The notes: a model not told the origin generated them from the letters alone. A stretch of 7,262 bases of DNA from Planctomycetota bacterium (GCA_030607345.1 JAUWKC010000081.1:1-7262), one strand, 5' to 3'; shown: positions 1-6,520, numbered from the stretch's first letter. Program-made: numbers and translations.

Positions 1-39
1 ACAATGTCCGATAACTTTATACAGCCTTTTTCAGAGAAA

Positions 40-96
40 CCACGGGCAAAATTTTTCGATTGAGTGTTGTTGTTTTTTATGGGACTTTTGCCGTGG
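40..96. repeat. Imperfect inverted repeat with long T-rich loop
   Basis: The left arm 40-51 (CCACGGGCAAAA) pairs with the right arm 86-96 (TTTTGCCGTGG): 11 base pairs with one bulged G at 46, around a 34-nt T-rich loop. No T-run directly follows the right arm, so it is not a standard intrinsic terminator. It could be a 3' structure of an upstream transcript or chance. The function is unknown. Confidence 0.4.
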
Positions 97-153
97 CAAG
101 TAGATTCTCGCTGGTCGAAAAGAGCCTATGTCGTCTTGTCGTTTGCAACGGCA

Positions 154-179
154 GAATCTTCCGCTTTCCAGGAAGATTC
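154..179. repeat. Perfect 9-bp stem-loop in the upstream intergenic region
   Basis: GAATCTTCC at 154-162 is exactly complementary to GGAAGATTC at 171-179, with an 8-nt loop (163-170). It lies about 115 bp upstream of the -24 element of the promoter. No T-tract follows on the + strand, so a Rho-independent terminator is not well supported. It could be a protein-binding dyad, for example a remote site for the sigma-54 activator, or an RNA 3'-end structure for an upstream gene. The dyad itself is read directly from the sequence; any role is inference. Confidence 0.5.
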
Positions 180-264
180 ATCCCTGCAAAATGCTCCTCA
201 AATACAAACAGTTCTTGTTCGACCCTGTTTTTAATCACTATAACATACGTTACAACAAGTAGTT

Positions 265-286
265 ACGTGCCACCAAGACACGTGCC
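265..286. repeat. ACGTGCC direct-repeat pair upstream of the promoter
   Basis: ACGTGCC occurs at 265-271 and 280-286, a spacing of 15 bp between copies. Its reverse complement core GGCACG recurs at 298-303 inside the -24 promoter element. Such a motif placed just upstream of a promoter could be an activator or repressor site. It is closer than the usual 80-200 bp for sigma-54 enhancers, so this is tentative. The near-match to a sigma-54 promoter that one copy makes on the minus strand (272-287) lacks the -12 C. Confidence 0.35.
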
Positions 287-295
287 GTTAGGAAG

Positions 296-312
296 CTGGC
301 ACGCAGGTTGCT
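296..312 (+). promoter_or_regulatory. Sigma-54 (RpoN) -24/-12 promoter for the flgD operon
   Basis: CTGGCACGCAGGTTGCT matches the RpoN consensus YTGGCACG-N4-TTGCW at every defined position. The invariant GG is at 298-299 and GC at 310-311, exactly 10 bp apart. The expected transcription start is about 323, giving a 78-nt leader before the flgD ATG. Sigma-54 control of hook and rod genes through an enhancer-binding activator (FlrC, FleR and FlbD are examples) is well known in several flagellated lineages. The matching spacing and downstream flgD make a chance match unlikely. The activator is not in this window. Confidence 0.88.
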
Positions 313-400
313 TCATAATTATCCAGGTTGGCGTAGTCTCATTTGAGCCGGCCGGTTTTTGATAGCTTTGACTAAAGTGATTCTTTGAAAGGCGAAAAAT

Positions 401-784
401 ATGAGTGTTGTCGCATCCATAGCCAAAGCAAGTGACATCCAGATGGATTATATGAAGCTTCTGGTTACGGAGCTGAAGAATCAGAATCCACTTGAACCGC
501 TTGACAATAAAGAGATGGCGTCACAACTGGCACAGTTCTCACAATTGCAGCAGATTGAGACAATGAACTCCAGATTTGCCGGCGTCCTGACCGCCGTCGA
601 GCGTGCCTATGCAAACTTGTTGCTCGGTAAAGAGGTTTCGTTCCTGACTATAACAGACACAGGTGAAAGAGCCGTCGAAACCGGCAGCGTCAATGAGGTC
701 TGTAACGGTATAGATGACGGTATATTGCTGGCAGTGGGAGACAGACTGGTGGGGCTGGAAGATATAGTGTCTGTGAAAAACTAA
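401..784 (+). CDS. flgD: Flagellar hook assembly scaffold protein FlgD (short form)
   Basis: FlgD caps the growing hook outside the cell and is required for FlgE subunits to polymerise; it is discarded when the hook is complete. The 127-residue product shows the FlgD N-terminal signature at about residues 15-52: hydrophobic YMKLLVTELKNQNPLEPLDN, then a SQLAQFSQLQQI segment. The rest (about 76-127, starting GKEVSF) looks like the short beta-rich tail found in compact FlgDs such as that of Bacillus. The much longer Ig-like/tudor C-terminal part of the roughly 230-residue enteric protein is absent. The start is supported by a GAAAGG Shine-Dalgarno at 387-392, 8 nt before the ATG. It is the first gene after the sigma-54 promoter, and flgE follows 28 bp downstream. 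Confidence 0.93.
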   Translation: MSVVASIAKASDIQMDYMKLLVTELKNQNPLEPLDNKEMASQLAQFSQLQQIETMNSRFAGVLTAVERAYANLLLGKEVSFLTITDTGERAVETGSVNEVCNGIDDGILLAVGDRLVGLEDIVSVKN

Positions 785-812
785 AAAACGGATATATATA
801 AGGAGAAACAAA

Positions 813-2468
813 ATGAGTTTCGCATTGTCGGCAGGAGTTACCGGGTTACAGTCGCATCAGAAAATGCTCGACATCGCCGGTAACAATTTGGCAAATGTCA
901 ATACGACCGCCTTCAAGGCCAGCAGAATAATCTTTTCCGAATTGCTCAGCGAGACAATAAAAAAGGCTTCACAGCCGACCTCCGGTGTCGGCGGAACCAA
1001 CCCCCAGCAGATGGGAAGCGGTGTTGGAATTGGCGGAATAACACCAAATATGACCCAGGGCAACCTGGTAAATACCGCCAACCCGCTGGACCTGGCAATA
1101 GAAGGTGAAGGCTATTTTGTCTTGAGTGACGGCCAGCAGAATATTTACACCCGGGCGGGGGCGTTTGCTGTGGACGCTGATTCAAATTTGGTCGACCCAA
1201 GCACAGGTTATCTCGTACAGCGTATCGGCTCAACAGGTGAAACTGATGGTTTCCAAACACCAGGGCTTAGTGACACACACATTCCTTATGACGTCGCTAT
1301 GCCCGCAAAGGCCACAGTAGAAGTGACGGTCGCAGGTAACCTAAGCGCAGATGCCTCGTTTGATGTCCCACGTGCACAAGTGTTAACTTCCAGCCAGGCC
1401 TACACCACGAGCAGCACAGCCGCTGATTTGACCACCGAAATCGACCAACTCGACCAGTACAGCGGGACATTAACCTCCGGTACCATTGATATATCCGGTT
1501 ATGACGCCGGCGGAAATTCGTTTAGCGACAGCTTCAGCATCGATGGGTCCACCACCATCGGAAACCTGATTGACTATCTCAATGCCAGTGTCCTTACCGA
1601 CTCAACCGCCTCTTTCGTCAATGGCAGAATACGAGTAACCGACAACACCGGCAGTTATAGCAAGTCCGACATGGCTCTGTCTTATACCGGCGACGGAACA
1701 CTCACCACACCATCGTATTTCGAGATATCTACCGTGGGCGGCGAAGAAGCAAAGAGCATCAATATCACCGTCTACGACACCCAGGGCGGAAAGCACGTCC
1801 TTTCCGGTGCATTTGTACGAACCGATACTGCCAACACCTGGGATATGGTGTTGACTTCAATCACCGGTGATATTAACCAGATAAGTATGCCAAATCGCCG
1901 AATCGAAGGCATAGCCTTTAACGCCGGTGACGCCTCTTACGCCGGTATAACCGGTTCCGATTCTGCTGAGTTTGTAGTGACCTTCGAGCATGACCCCGCT
2001 AATCCGCAGACCATTTCAATAGCGATGGGAACAGTCGCCCAGTTGGATGGTCTGACACAGTTCGCCGGGAACTCCACTGCCGTGGCAAGGGGGCAGGACG
2101 GATATGAGGCCGGAAGACTTTCAACCGTCTCGGTTGACAATGAGGGAACTGTTATTGGCGCCTTCTCCAACGGTATCAAGAAAGACATAGCGACCATACA
2201 GATAGCGCTATTCCAAAACGCCTCGGCTCTCGAAGGAGTCGGCGGAGGTTATTACATTCCGTCGGCCAACTCGGGCGAGGCCGTTGCCACACAGGCTATG
2301 GGCGGCGGCGCCGGAACAGTCCACGCGGGAGCGCTCGAAAAATCAAATGCCGATGTGGCAACTGAATTCGTCAATATGATTCAGGCACAAAACGGCTTCC
2401 AGGCAAATGCAAGAACCATCAGGGTCGCAAACGACATACTCCGCGAACTCAGCAACCTTATCAGATAA
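813..2468 (+). CDS. flgE: Flagellar hook protein FlgE
   Basis: FlgE is the structural subunit of the hook, the universal joint between rod and filament, exported by the flagellar type III system without a cleaved signal. The N-terminus (about 5-40) has the rod/hook helix signature with NNLANVNTTAFKAS. Residues 90-104 (NPLDLAIEGEGYFVL) are the conserved D1 hook/basal-body motif. Residues 509-551 (EKSNADVATEFVNMIQAQ, then ...NGFQANARTIRVANDIL) are the C-terminal coiled-coil helix. At 551 residues it is about 150 longer than enteric FlgE (about 400). The extra length lies in the central surface domains, including a stretch at about 218-292 that resembles flagellin-IN repeats. A strong AAGGAG at 800-805 sits 7 nt before the ATG. 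It lies between flgD and the PilZ-like gene. Confidence 0.95.
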   Translation: MSFALSAGVTGLQSHQKMLDIAGNNLANVNTTAFKASRIIFSELLSETIKKASQPTSGVGGTNPQQMGSGVGIGGITPNMTQGNLVNTANPLDLAIEGEGYFVLSDGQQNIYTRAGAFAVDADSNLVDPSTGYLVQRIGSTGETDGFQTPGLSDTHIPYDVAMPAKATVEVTVAGNLSADASFDVPRAQVLTSSQAYTTSSTAADLTTEIDQLDQYSGTLTSGTIDISGYDAGGNSFSDSFSIDGSTTIGNLIDYLNASVLTDSTASFVNGRIRVTDNTGSYSKSDMALSYTGDGTLTTPSYFEISTVGGEEAKSINITVYDTQGGKHVLSGAFVRTDTANTWDMVLTSITGDINQISMPNRRIEGIAFNAGDASYAGITGSDSAEFVVTFEHDPANPQTISIAMGTVAQLDGLTQFAGNSTAVARGQDGYEAGRLSTVSVDNEGTVIGAFSNGIKKDIATIQIALFQNASALEGVGGGYYIPSANSGEAVATQAMGGGAGTVHAGALEKSNADVATEFVNMIQAQNGFQANARTIRVANDILRELSNLIR

Positions 2469-2563
2469 CGATGCACCAAAAAAACAATGAAAAACGTGGA
2501 GTAATGAAGAACACGAAATTGAAATGCAAGTAATAAATCGCCAACAACCGGGAAATTACGGCA

Positions 2564-2589
2564 GGCGGCCGCAGCGAAGGGCGGTCGCC
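2564..2589 (+). promoter_or_regulatory. GC-rich hairpin ahead of the PilZ-like gene
   Basis: GGCGGCCGC at 2564-2572 pairs with GCGGTCGCC at 2581-2589: 9 consecutive pairs, one of them G.U (2568-2585), around an 8-nt loop AGCGAAGG. It lies in the 131-bp gap after flgE, 10 nt before the first possible ATG (2600) of the next gene. There is no T-run after it, so it is not a clear terminator. It could protect the flgD-flgE message at its 3' end, partly attenuate downstream transcription, or limit translation from the 2600 start. The rest of the gap (2469-2563) is A-rich and shows only a 20-codon frame (2471-2533) with no ribosome binding site. Confidence 0.5.
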
Positions 2590-2599
2590 GACGTGTTTC

Positions 2600-3928
2600 A
2601 TGTTTGGTTTCAGGTTTGAAGTTATGGCTTTTGACCTCAACATTGCAGCTTTGGGCTTTTTACTGGCGCTGACGCCGGCTGAGAGATGGCGCGCCGCAGG
2701 GGAACCCTTTGACAGAAGCCTCATAACAGAGACCTGGTTCATTCTCACCATACTGGCGGTTCTCATCGCTTTGACCGCCGTCTTTGTATTGGTAAGCTGG
2801 CGAAAAAAGCAGCAGGGCAACAAGGTATCCGACCAATTGTTCCTTGACTATGCGCAAAGAAGAGGCCTGAGCCCGCGCGAACACCAAATCCTCGTGACCG
2901 TCGCAAACCTGGCAGGACTCAGACAAATCAACGCCGTCTTCACCACTCAGGACGCTTTCGACCGGGGTACGGGCAAAATGATTGAACAGAGCCTCGTCGA
3001 GCAACAGGCCGAAGAGGCTGAACAGCTCAGAATGGAACTGTCTTTCTTACGCGAAAAGCTCGGATTTCAGAAAAAGCCTCGCGCCTCTGTCGGCTCGTCC
3101 GCAAAGACCACAAAGCTCAGCAGCAGGAATATTCCCATCGGCAGAAAAGTCCACATAACACGTCGGAAATCCCGCGACTCGGGCGATATTGAGGCGACGG
3201 TCACGGAAAACAATGATATGGAACTCGTGGTCAAATCCTCTGTACCGGTGAAAGTCACTTTCGGCGACCTCTGGCAAGTGCGTTACTCCTTCGGTGCCGC
3301 AATCTGGGAGTTTGATACCACCGTCGTCAGTTGCGAGGTGGATATACTTGTTTTGAACCACTGCGACAACGTGCGATTTATAAATCGCCGCCGTTTCCTG
3401 CGTGTACCCGTAAGAAAAACCGCCTTCGTTGCCCGGTTCCCTTTCCACAGGATGCTGTCGACACCGGGCGCCGCTGAAAACCGAAACGCCAAAGCAAAAC
3501 GCGCTTCGAAAAACCTCTCGGTCGATTCCTGGGGGCCGCCCGAATTTGTCCCAGCCGTGGTTACTGAGTTGGCGGGCCCGGGCCTGCGCATTGACGTGCC
3601 GTTTCAGGTGAATATCGGTGACAGACTCATAGTAGTGTTAAACCTGAACAAGGAAGAAAATCACGGTCCCGACTCTAAAGTCGATAACACCAAAGCCGAA
3701 CAGGAAAGAATAATCCAGGACATTGGCGAGGTCAGGCACGCCAGCCCTGCTGAGGATGGTTTCTCAATAGCAGTGGAGTTGACGGGTCTGAGTGAGCCGG
3801 ACTTAAATGAACTGGTCCGTGCTACCAATGCTGCCTCAGTAAAAGCCGGCGGCCAAAGCCAGGAGATTTCCGAGCCGCTGGTACAAGAAGAAACAAAAAA
3901 ACAGCCTGTCACAGTCCAGGGAGCATAG
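2600..3928 (+). CDS. Membrane-anchored PilZ-domain (YcgR-like) protein in the flagellar operon
   Basis: No established gene name is recognised. The 442-residue product has one strong membrane helix at 46-67, followed by RKK, which places the rest in the cytoplasm. A helical region at about 79-126 (with AQRRGLSPREHQIL) is followed by a likely coiled coil at 127-157. A YcgR-type N-domain (about 176-262) leads into a PilZ domain (about 263-412) with an RxxxR motif, R264-RFL-R268. The second PilZ motif D/NxSxxG reads E323-L-A325-G-P-G328, so only the glycine is kept. Two insertions (about 282-318 and 346-376) enlarge the PilZ fold. YcgR-family proteins act on the flagellar motor in response to c-di-GMP; a similar role here is inference. 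The start is uncertain: ATG 2600 has no close Shine-Dalgarno, while ATG 2624 (residue 9) has AGG at 2612-2614. The gene stops 1 nt before flgF. Confidence 0.75.
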   Translation: MFGFRFEVMAFDLNIAALGFLLALTPAERWRAAGEPFDRSLITETWFILTILAVLIALTAVFVLVSWRKKQQGNKVSDQLFLDYAQRRGLSPREHQILVTVANLAGLRQINAVFTTQDAFDRGTGKMIEQSLVEQQAEEAEQLRMELSFLREKLGFQKKPRASVGSSAKTTKLSSRNIPIGRKVHITRRKSRDSGDIEATVTENNDMELVVKSSVPVKVTFGDLWQVRYSFGAAIWEFDTTVVSCEVDILVLNHCDNVRFINRRRFLRVPVRKTAFVARFPFHRMLSTPGAAENRNAKAKRASKNLSVDSWGPPEFVPAVVTELAGPGLRIDVPFQVNIGDRLIVVLNLNKEENHGPDSKVDNTKAEQERIIQDIGEVRHASPAEDGFSIAVELTGLSEPDLNELVRATNAASVKAGGQSQEISEPLVQEETKKQPVTVQGA

Positions 3929-3929
3929 A

Positions 3930-4664
3930 ATGGCCGAAACGGCAGACCAAATCGCCTCAAGTGTTGATGCGTTGATGCAGGAATTCTACAGCATCACGCA
4001 CAACCTGGCCAATGTCAGTACTGTCGGTTACAAAAGAAGATGCAACGCCTTCTCCAGGATTCTTGACAGCCAGTCACCACAGGAAGAAACGTACTCTCCT
4101 GGTGTCATCGAAATCAATTCCGCACTCGATTTTTCCCAGGGAAGTATTGTCCAGACCAACCGTCCGATGGATTTCGCCTTGTCTGGAAAAGGCTTCTTCG
4201 TAATAGAAACACCGCAGGGACCGCTTTATACCAGGAACGGAACCTTCTTCAAAAACCAGACTGGCCAGATAGTTGATACCGAAGGAAGGACCGTAGCGGG
4301 CCAGGCAGGCGCAATCACGGTGCCGAACGACGTGGCGCCTTCGCAAATTACCGTCTCCAGCGACGGAACCATCTCTGCCGCCGGTAACAACATCGGCAAA
4401 TTCAGGGTCGTTAATTTTGCGGATGACCAGGAGAAACTCGTATCAGTCGGTGCAAATTGTTACCTGATGCCGGACGAAGATGTAAGCCCTGTCCCAGCCG
4501 AAAACGTTGTCGTAAAGCAGGGCTATCACGAGGCCTCAAACGTGAAAATAGTCGAAGAACTCGTCGATATGATAATGGTCTCCAGACTCTACGAAGCAAA
4601 TATGCAGCTTCTCTCGGCGAGCAAGGAAACTACCGGAAGCATCCTCGGAGTGGCTATGGGATGA
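3930..4664 (+). CDS. flgF: Flagellar basal-body proximal rod protein FlgF
   Basis: FlgF is a proximal rod subunit in the periplasmic driveshaft. The N-terminal rod helix motif is at 25-37 (NLANVSTVGYKRR), the D1 motif at about 78-92 (RPMDFALSGKGFFVI) followed by LYTRNGTF, and the C-terminal helix at 201-244 (EASNVKIVEELVDMIMVSRL, then YEANMQLLSASKETTGSILG). At 244 residues it has the normal family length. I call it FlgF rather than FlgG because a more typical FlgG follows directly and because its N-terminus is divergent (SSVDALMQEFYSITHNLANV). The ribosome binding site AGGGAG (3918-3923) lies inside the end of the PilZ-like gene, whose stop TAG (3926-3928) is 1 nt before this ATG. Translational coupling of the two is therefore likely. 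Confidence 0.92.
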   Translation: MAETADQIASSVDALMQEFYSITHNLANVSTVGYKRRCNAFSRILDSQSPQEETYSPGVIEINSALDFSQGSIVQTNRPMDFALSGKGFFVIETPQGPLYTRNGTFFKNQTGQIVDTEGRTVAGQAGAITVPNDVAPSQITVSSDGTISAAGNNIGKFRVVNFADDQEKLVSVGANCYLMPDEDVSPVPAENVVVKQGYHEASNVKIVEELVDMIMVSRLYEANMQLLSASKETTGSILGVAMG

Positions 4665-4723
4665 CGAACAGGATACAGGCTCTTGTGCTGGATGTCTGAA
4701 CCTTTGACGTTAAGGAGAACAAT

Positions 4724-5509
4724 ATGTTGAGAGCATTTTCCACGGCAGCCACGGGAATGACTGCACAGCAGATGATGGTGGACGTCATCGCAAATAACCT
4801 GGCAAACATCAACACCACCGGCTTTAAGCGAAGTCAAATCAATTTCCAGGACCTGCTTTATATTGATGTCGAGGAATCAGGTACAGAAGTTGCTTCGGGA
4901 CTTATCTCTCCCAGCGGCCTGGAAATAGGCAGCGGCGTCAGGGCCGCATCTACCATAAAGGTCTTCAGCTCCGGAGAGCTCCAGAATACTACCCGACCTC
5001 TCGACATAGCAATCAGAGGCGAGGGCTTTCTTCAGGTTTCTATGCCCGACGGAACTATAAAGTACACGCGCGACGGCGCGCTCCAGATGAATGCAGACGG
5101 TCAACTCGTCACGACGACAGGATACCCTATAGAACCGGCAATCAGCGTGGCTACCGATGCCGTCGCCGTCAGTATCCAAAAAGACGGCGGCGTTAACGTT
5201 ACAGACGCCTCCGGAGCACAGTCTGTTGTCGGTATTCTACAAATGGCAAGATTTGCAAATCCCGCAGGACTCTCCAGCGAAGGGGACAATCTCCTGGCCG
5301 AGACCGGGGCCAGCGGAACACCGACTACCGGAAATCCCGGAGAAAACGGCCTTGGAACAATTCAGTCGGGATTTCTGGAAAAATCCAATGTCCAAATGGT
5401 AACCGAGCTGGTCAATCTCATAACCGCACAGAGAGCGTACGAGATAAACAGCAGGGCGATAAAAGCGGGCGATGATATGCTGCGAACCGCCAATAATATA
5501 GTAATGTAA
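4724..5509 (+). CDS. flgG: Flagellar basal-body distal rod protein FlgG
   Basis: FlgG forms the distal rod that passes through the P- and L-rings and meets the hook. The 261 residues match the usual FlgG length. The N-terminus MLRAFSTAATGMTAQQMMVD with NNLANINTTGFKRS is highly typical of FlgG. R91-PLDIAIRGEGFLQV is the D1 motif, followed by YTRDGALQMNADGQLVT. The C-terminal helix at 219-261 (EKSNVQMVTELVNLITAQRA, then YEINSRAIKAGDDMLRTANN) is complete. The start is set by TAAGGAG at 4711-4717, 6 nt before the ATG. A 59-bp spacer separates it from flgF and shows no promoter or hairpin that I can identify. flgA begins 9 bp after its stop. Confidence 0.96.
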   Translation: MLRAFSTAATGMTAQQMMVDVIANNLANINTTGFKRSQINFQDLLYIDVEESGTEVASGLISPSGLEIGSGVRAASTIKVFSSGELQNTTRPLDIAIRGEGFLQVSMPDGTIKYTRDGALQMNADGQLVTTTGYPIEPAISVATDAVAVSIQKDGGVNVTDASGAQSVVGILQMARFANPAGLSSEGDNLLAETGASGTPTTGNPGENGLGTIQSGFLEKSNVQMVTELVNLITAQRAYEINSRAIKAGDDMLRTANNIVM

Positions 5510-5518
5510 GAGGCAATA

Positions 5519-6520
5519 ATGAGCAAGAAAAGCACGAGCACATTGCTTATTTGTGCAACTGTAATTTGTAGTCTTGCCGGTCGGTCATTAGCCGACGCCG
5601 GTATCAGCCGGGCCGAGCACAACATCCCGCTCCGAGTCCATCTGCCCAGAGAAGTCACGGTCAATGACAGCCGCTTTACACTTGGACAGGTCAGCATTAT
5701 TCGAGGACCCGAATCATTTGTTGCCACAGCAAGCCAAATTGCCCTCGGACGAATTTCTGTCCCCAACCAGAAAATTATTATCGAAAAAAACGTTGTTCTG
5801 AGCAGGCTGGCTTCCAGCGGCATAACCGCCTCGAAGGTTGTTTTCACCGGCGCAGACCAGACTACCGTAAAAAAACAGCACGAAATCATAAGAGCAAATG
5901 ACTTCGTTGACCTGGCGAATTCATTCCTGAAGAAAAACCTGTCGCAAAGCTCTGTTTGTGAGCTAAAGTCGATACAAACTCCAGAGGACCTGGTTCTGCC
6001 GGGAGCGAGCCAAAGTATTAACCTGTCGACGAGCTTGCCCAGGGGCAGTGCTGTAAATAAGCCGAGGGTCCGAATTGATGTCTTCGCCGACGGCAAACGG
6101 ATAGGCACACGCCAGGTGGTTTTCGCCCTGAAATACAACCGGCGAACAGCCATAGCGCTGGTTGATATACCGAAGGGCGCCGCTATAAATCCTGACGATG
6201 TAAAGATACAAACAAGAAAGGCGAACTATCCCGAACCTAAAACCTGGAGCCCACCCTATGGTCATATCGCCACAAGAGCAATAGATGCAAACTCGGTTAT
6301 CGAGCCGCATATGACAGCACCTGCAAAGCCCCAAGTCCTGGTCAAACGCAACGAAATCGTTGTGGTGCGTCTCGAAATACCCGGTTTGCTCATCACCGCT
6401 GCTGCAACGGCGCTCCAGAACGGCGCAGCCGGCGACTTGATTAAAGTCCGAAACGTCGATTCGAAAATCATAATCTGCGTAAAGGTCAACGAAGACGGAA
6501 CGGTAGAACCCGTTTTCTAA
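5519..6520 (+). CDS. flgA: Flagellar P-ring assembly chaperone FlgA (SAF domain)
   Basis: FlgA is a periplasmic chaperone needed for FlgI to assemble into the P-ring around the rod. The product starts with a Sec signal peptide: KK at 3-4, hydrophobic core about 9-20, likely cleavage after S23-L24-A25. A SAF-type domain starts near residue 209 (TAIALVDIPKGAAINPDDVK). The C-terminal FlgA core at 273-333 contains GAAGDLIKVRNVDSKIIICV and ends close to the last residue, as is usual. At 333 residues it is longer than enteric FlgA (about 220); the extra N-terminal region (about 30-200) is weakly conserved. The ribosome binding site AAGAGG (5508-5513) overlaps the flgG stop codon, suggesting coupled translation. 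It sits directly before flgH and the probable flgI, its client. Confidence 0.88.
   Translation: MSKKSTSTLLICATVICSLAGRSLADAGISRAEHNIPLRVHLPREVTVNDSRFTLGQVSIIRGPESFVATASQIALGRISVPNQKIIIEKNVVLSRLASSGITASKVVFTGADQTTVKKQHEIIRANDFVDLANSFLKKNLSQSSVCELKSIQTPEDLVLPGASQSINLSTSLPRGSAVNKPRVRIDVFADGKRIGTRQVVFALKYNRRTAIALVDIPKGAAINPDDVKIQTRKANYPEPKTWSPPYGHIATRAIDANSVIEPHMTAPAKPQVLVKRNEIVVVRLEIPGLLITAAATALQNGAAGDLIKVRNVDSKIIICVKVNEDGTVEPVF

Larger units (their letters stand above)
1..400. other. Non-coding region upstream of the flagellar operon
   Basis: I see no convincing gene in this stretch. Frame 1 is open from the window edge to a TGA at 61-63 (20 codons) and frame 3 stops at a TAA at 12-14. Either could be the tail of an upstream gene (fliK often precedes flgD in such clusters), but the fragment is too short to recognise. 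A TTG-initiated 100-codon frame at 60-362 has no recognisable domain and runs across the promoter, so I treat it as chance. The region carries two inverted repeats, a direct-repeat pair and a sigma-54 promoter, each listed separately. Confidence 0.6.

Noticed and set aside
7..14. TCCGATAA, resembling the sigma-28 -10 element GCCGATAA
   Set aside because: The -35 half would lie outside the window, so the spacing cannot be tested, and no gene follows at a suitable distance.
272..287. Near match to a sigma-54 promoter on the minus strand
   Set aside because: It has the -24 GG but reads GG instead of GC at -12, and the T before the -24 GG is C. No divergent gene is visible in the window.
348..360. 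CCGGCCGG followed by TTTTT in the flgD leader, terminator-like
   Set aside because: The palindrome has no loop and cannot form a usable hairpin by itself, and termination here would silence the operon downstream of its own promoter.
60..362. 100-codon + strand frame in the upstream gap
   Set aside because: It starts with TTG without a Shine-Dalgarno, has no recognisable domain, is rich in aromatic, Cys and Ser residues without pattern, and runs through the sigma-54 promoter.
5362..6153. 263-codon minus-strand frame across the flgG/flgA junction
   Set aside because: It lies antisense to two clearly recognised flagellar genes, has no family resemblance and spans their junction; it is a shadow frame.
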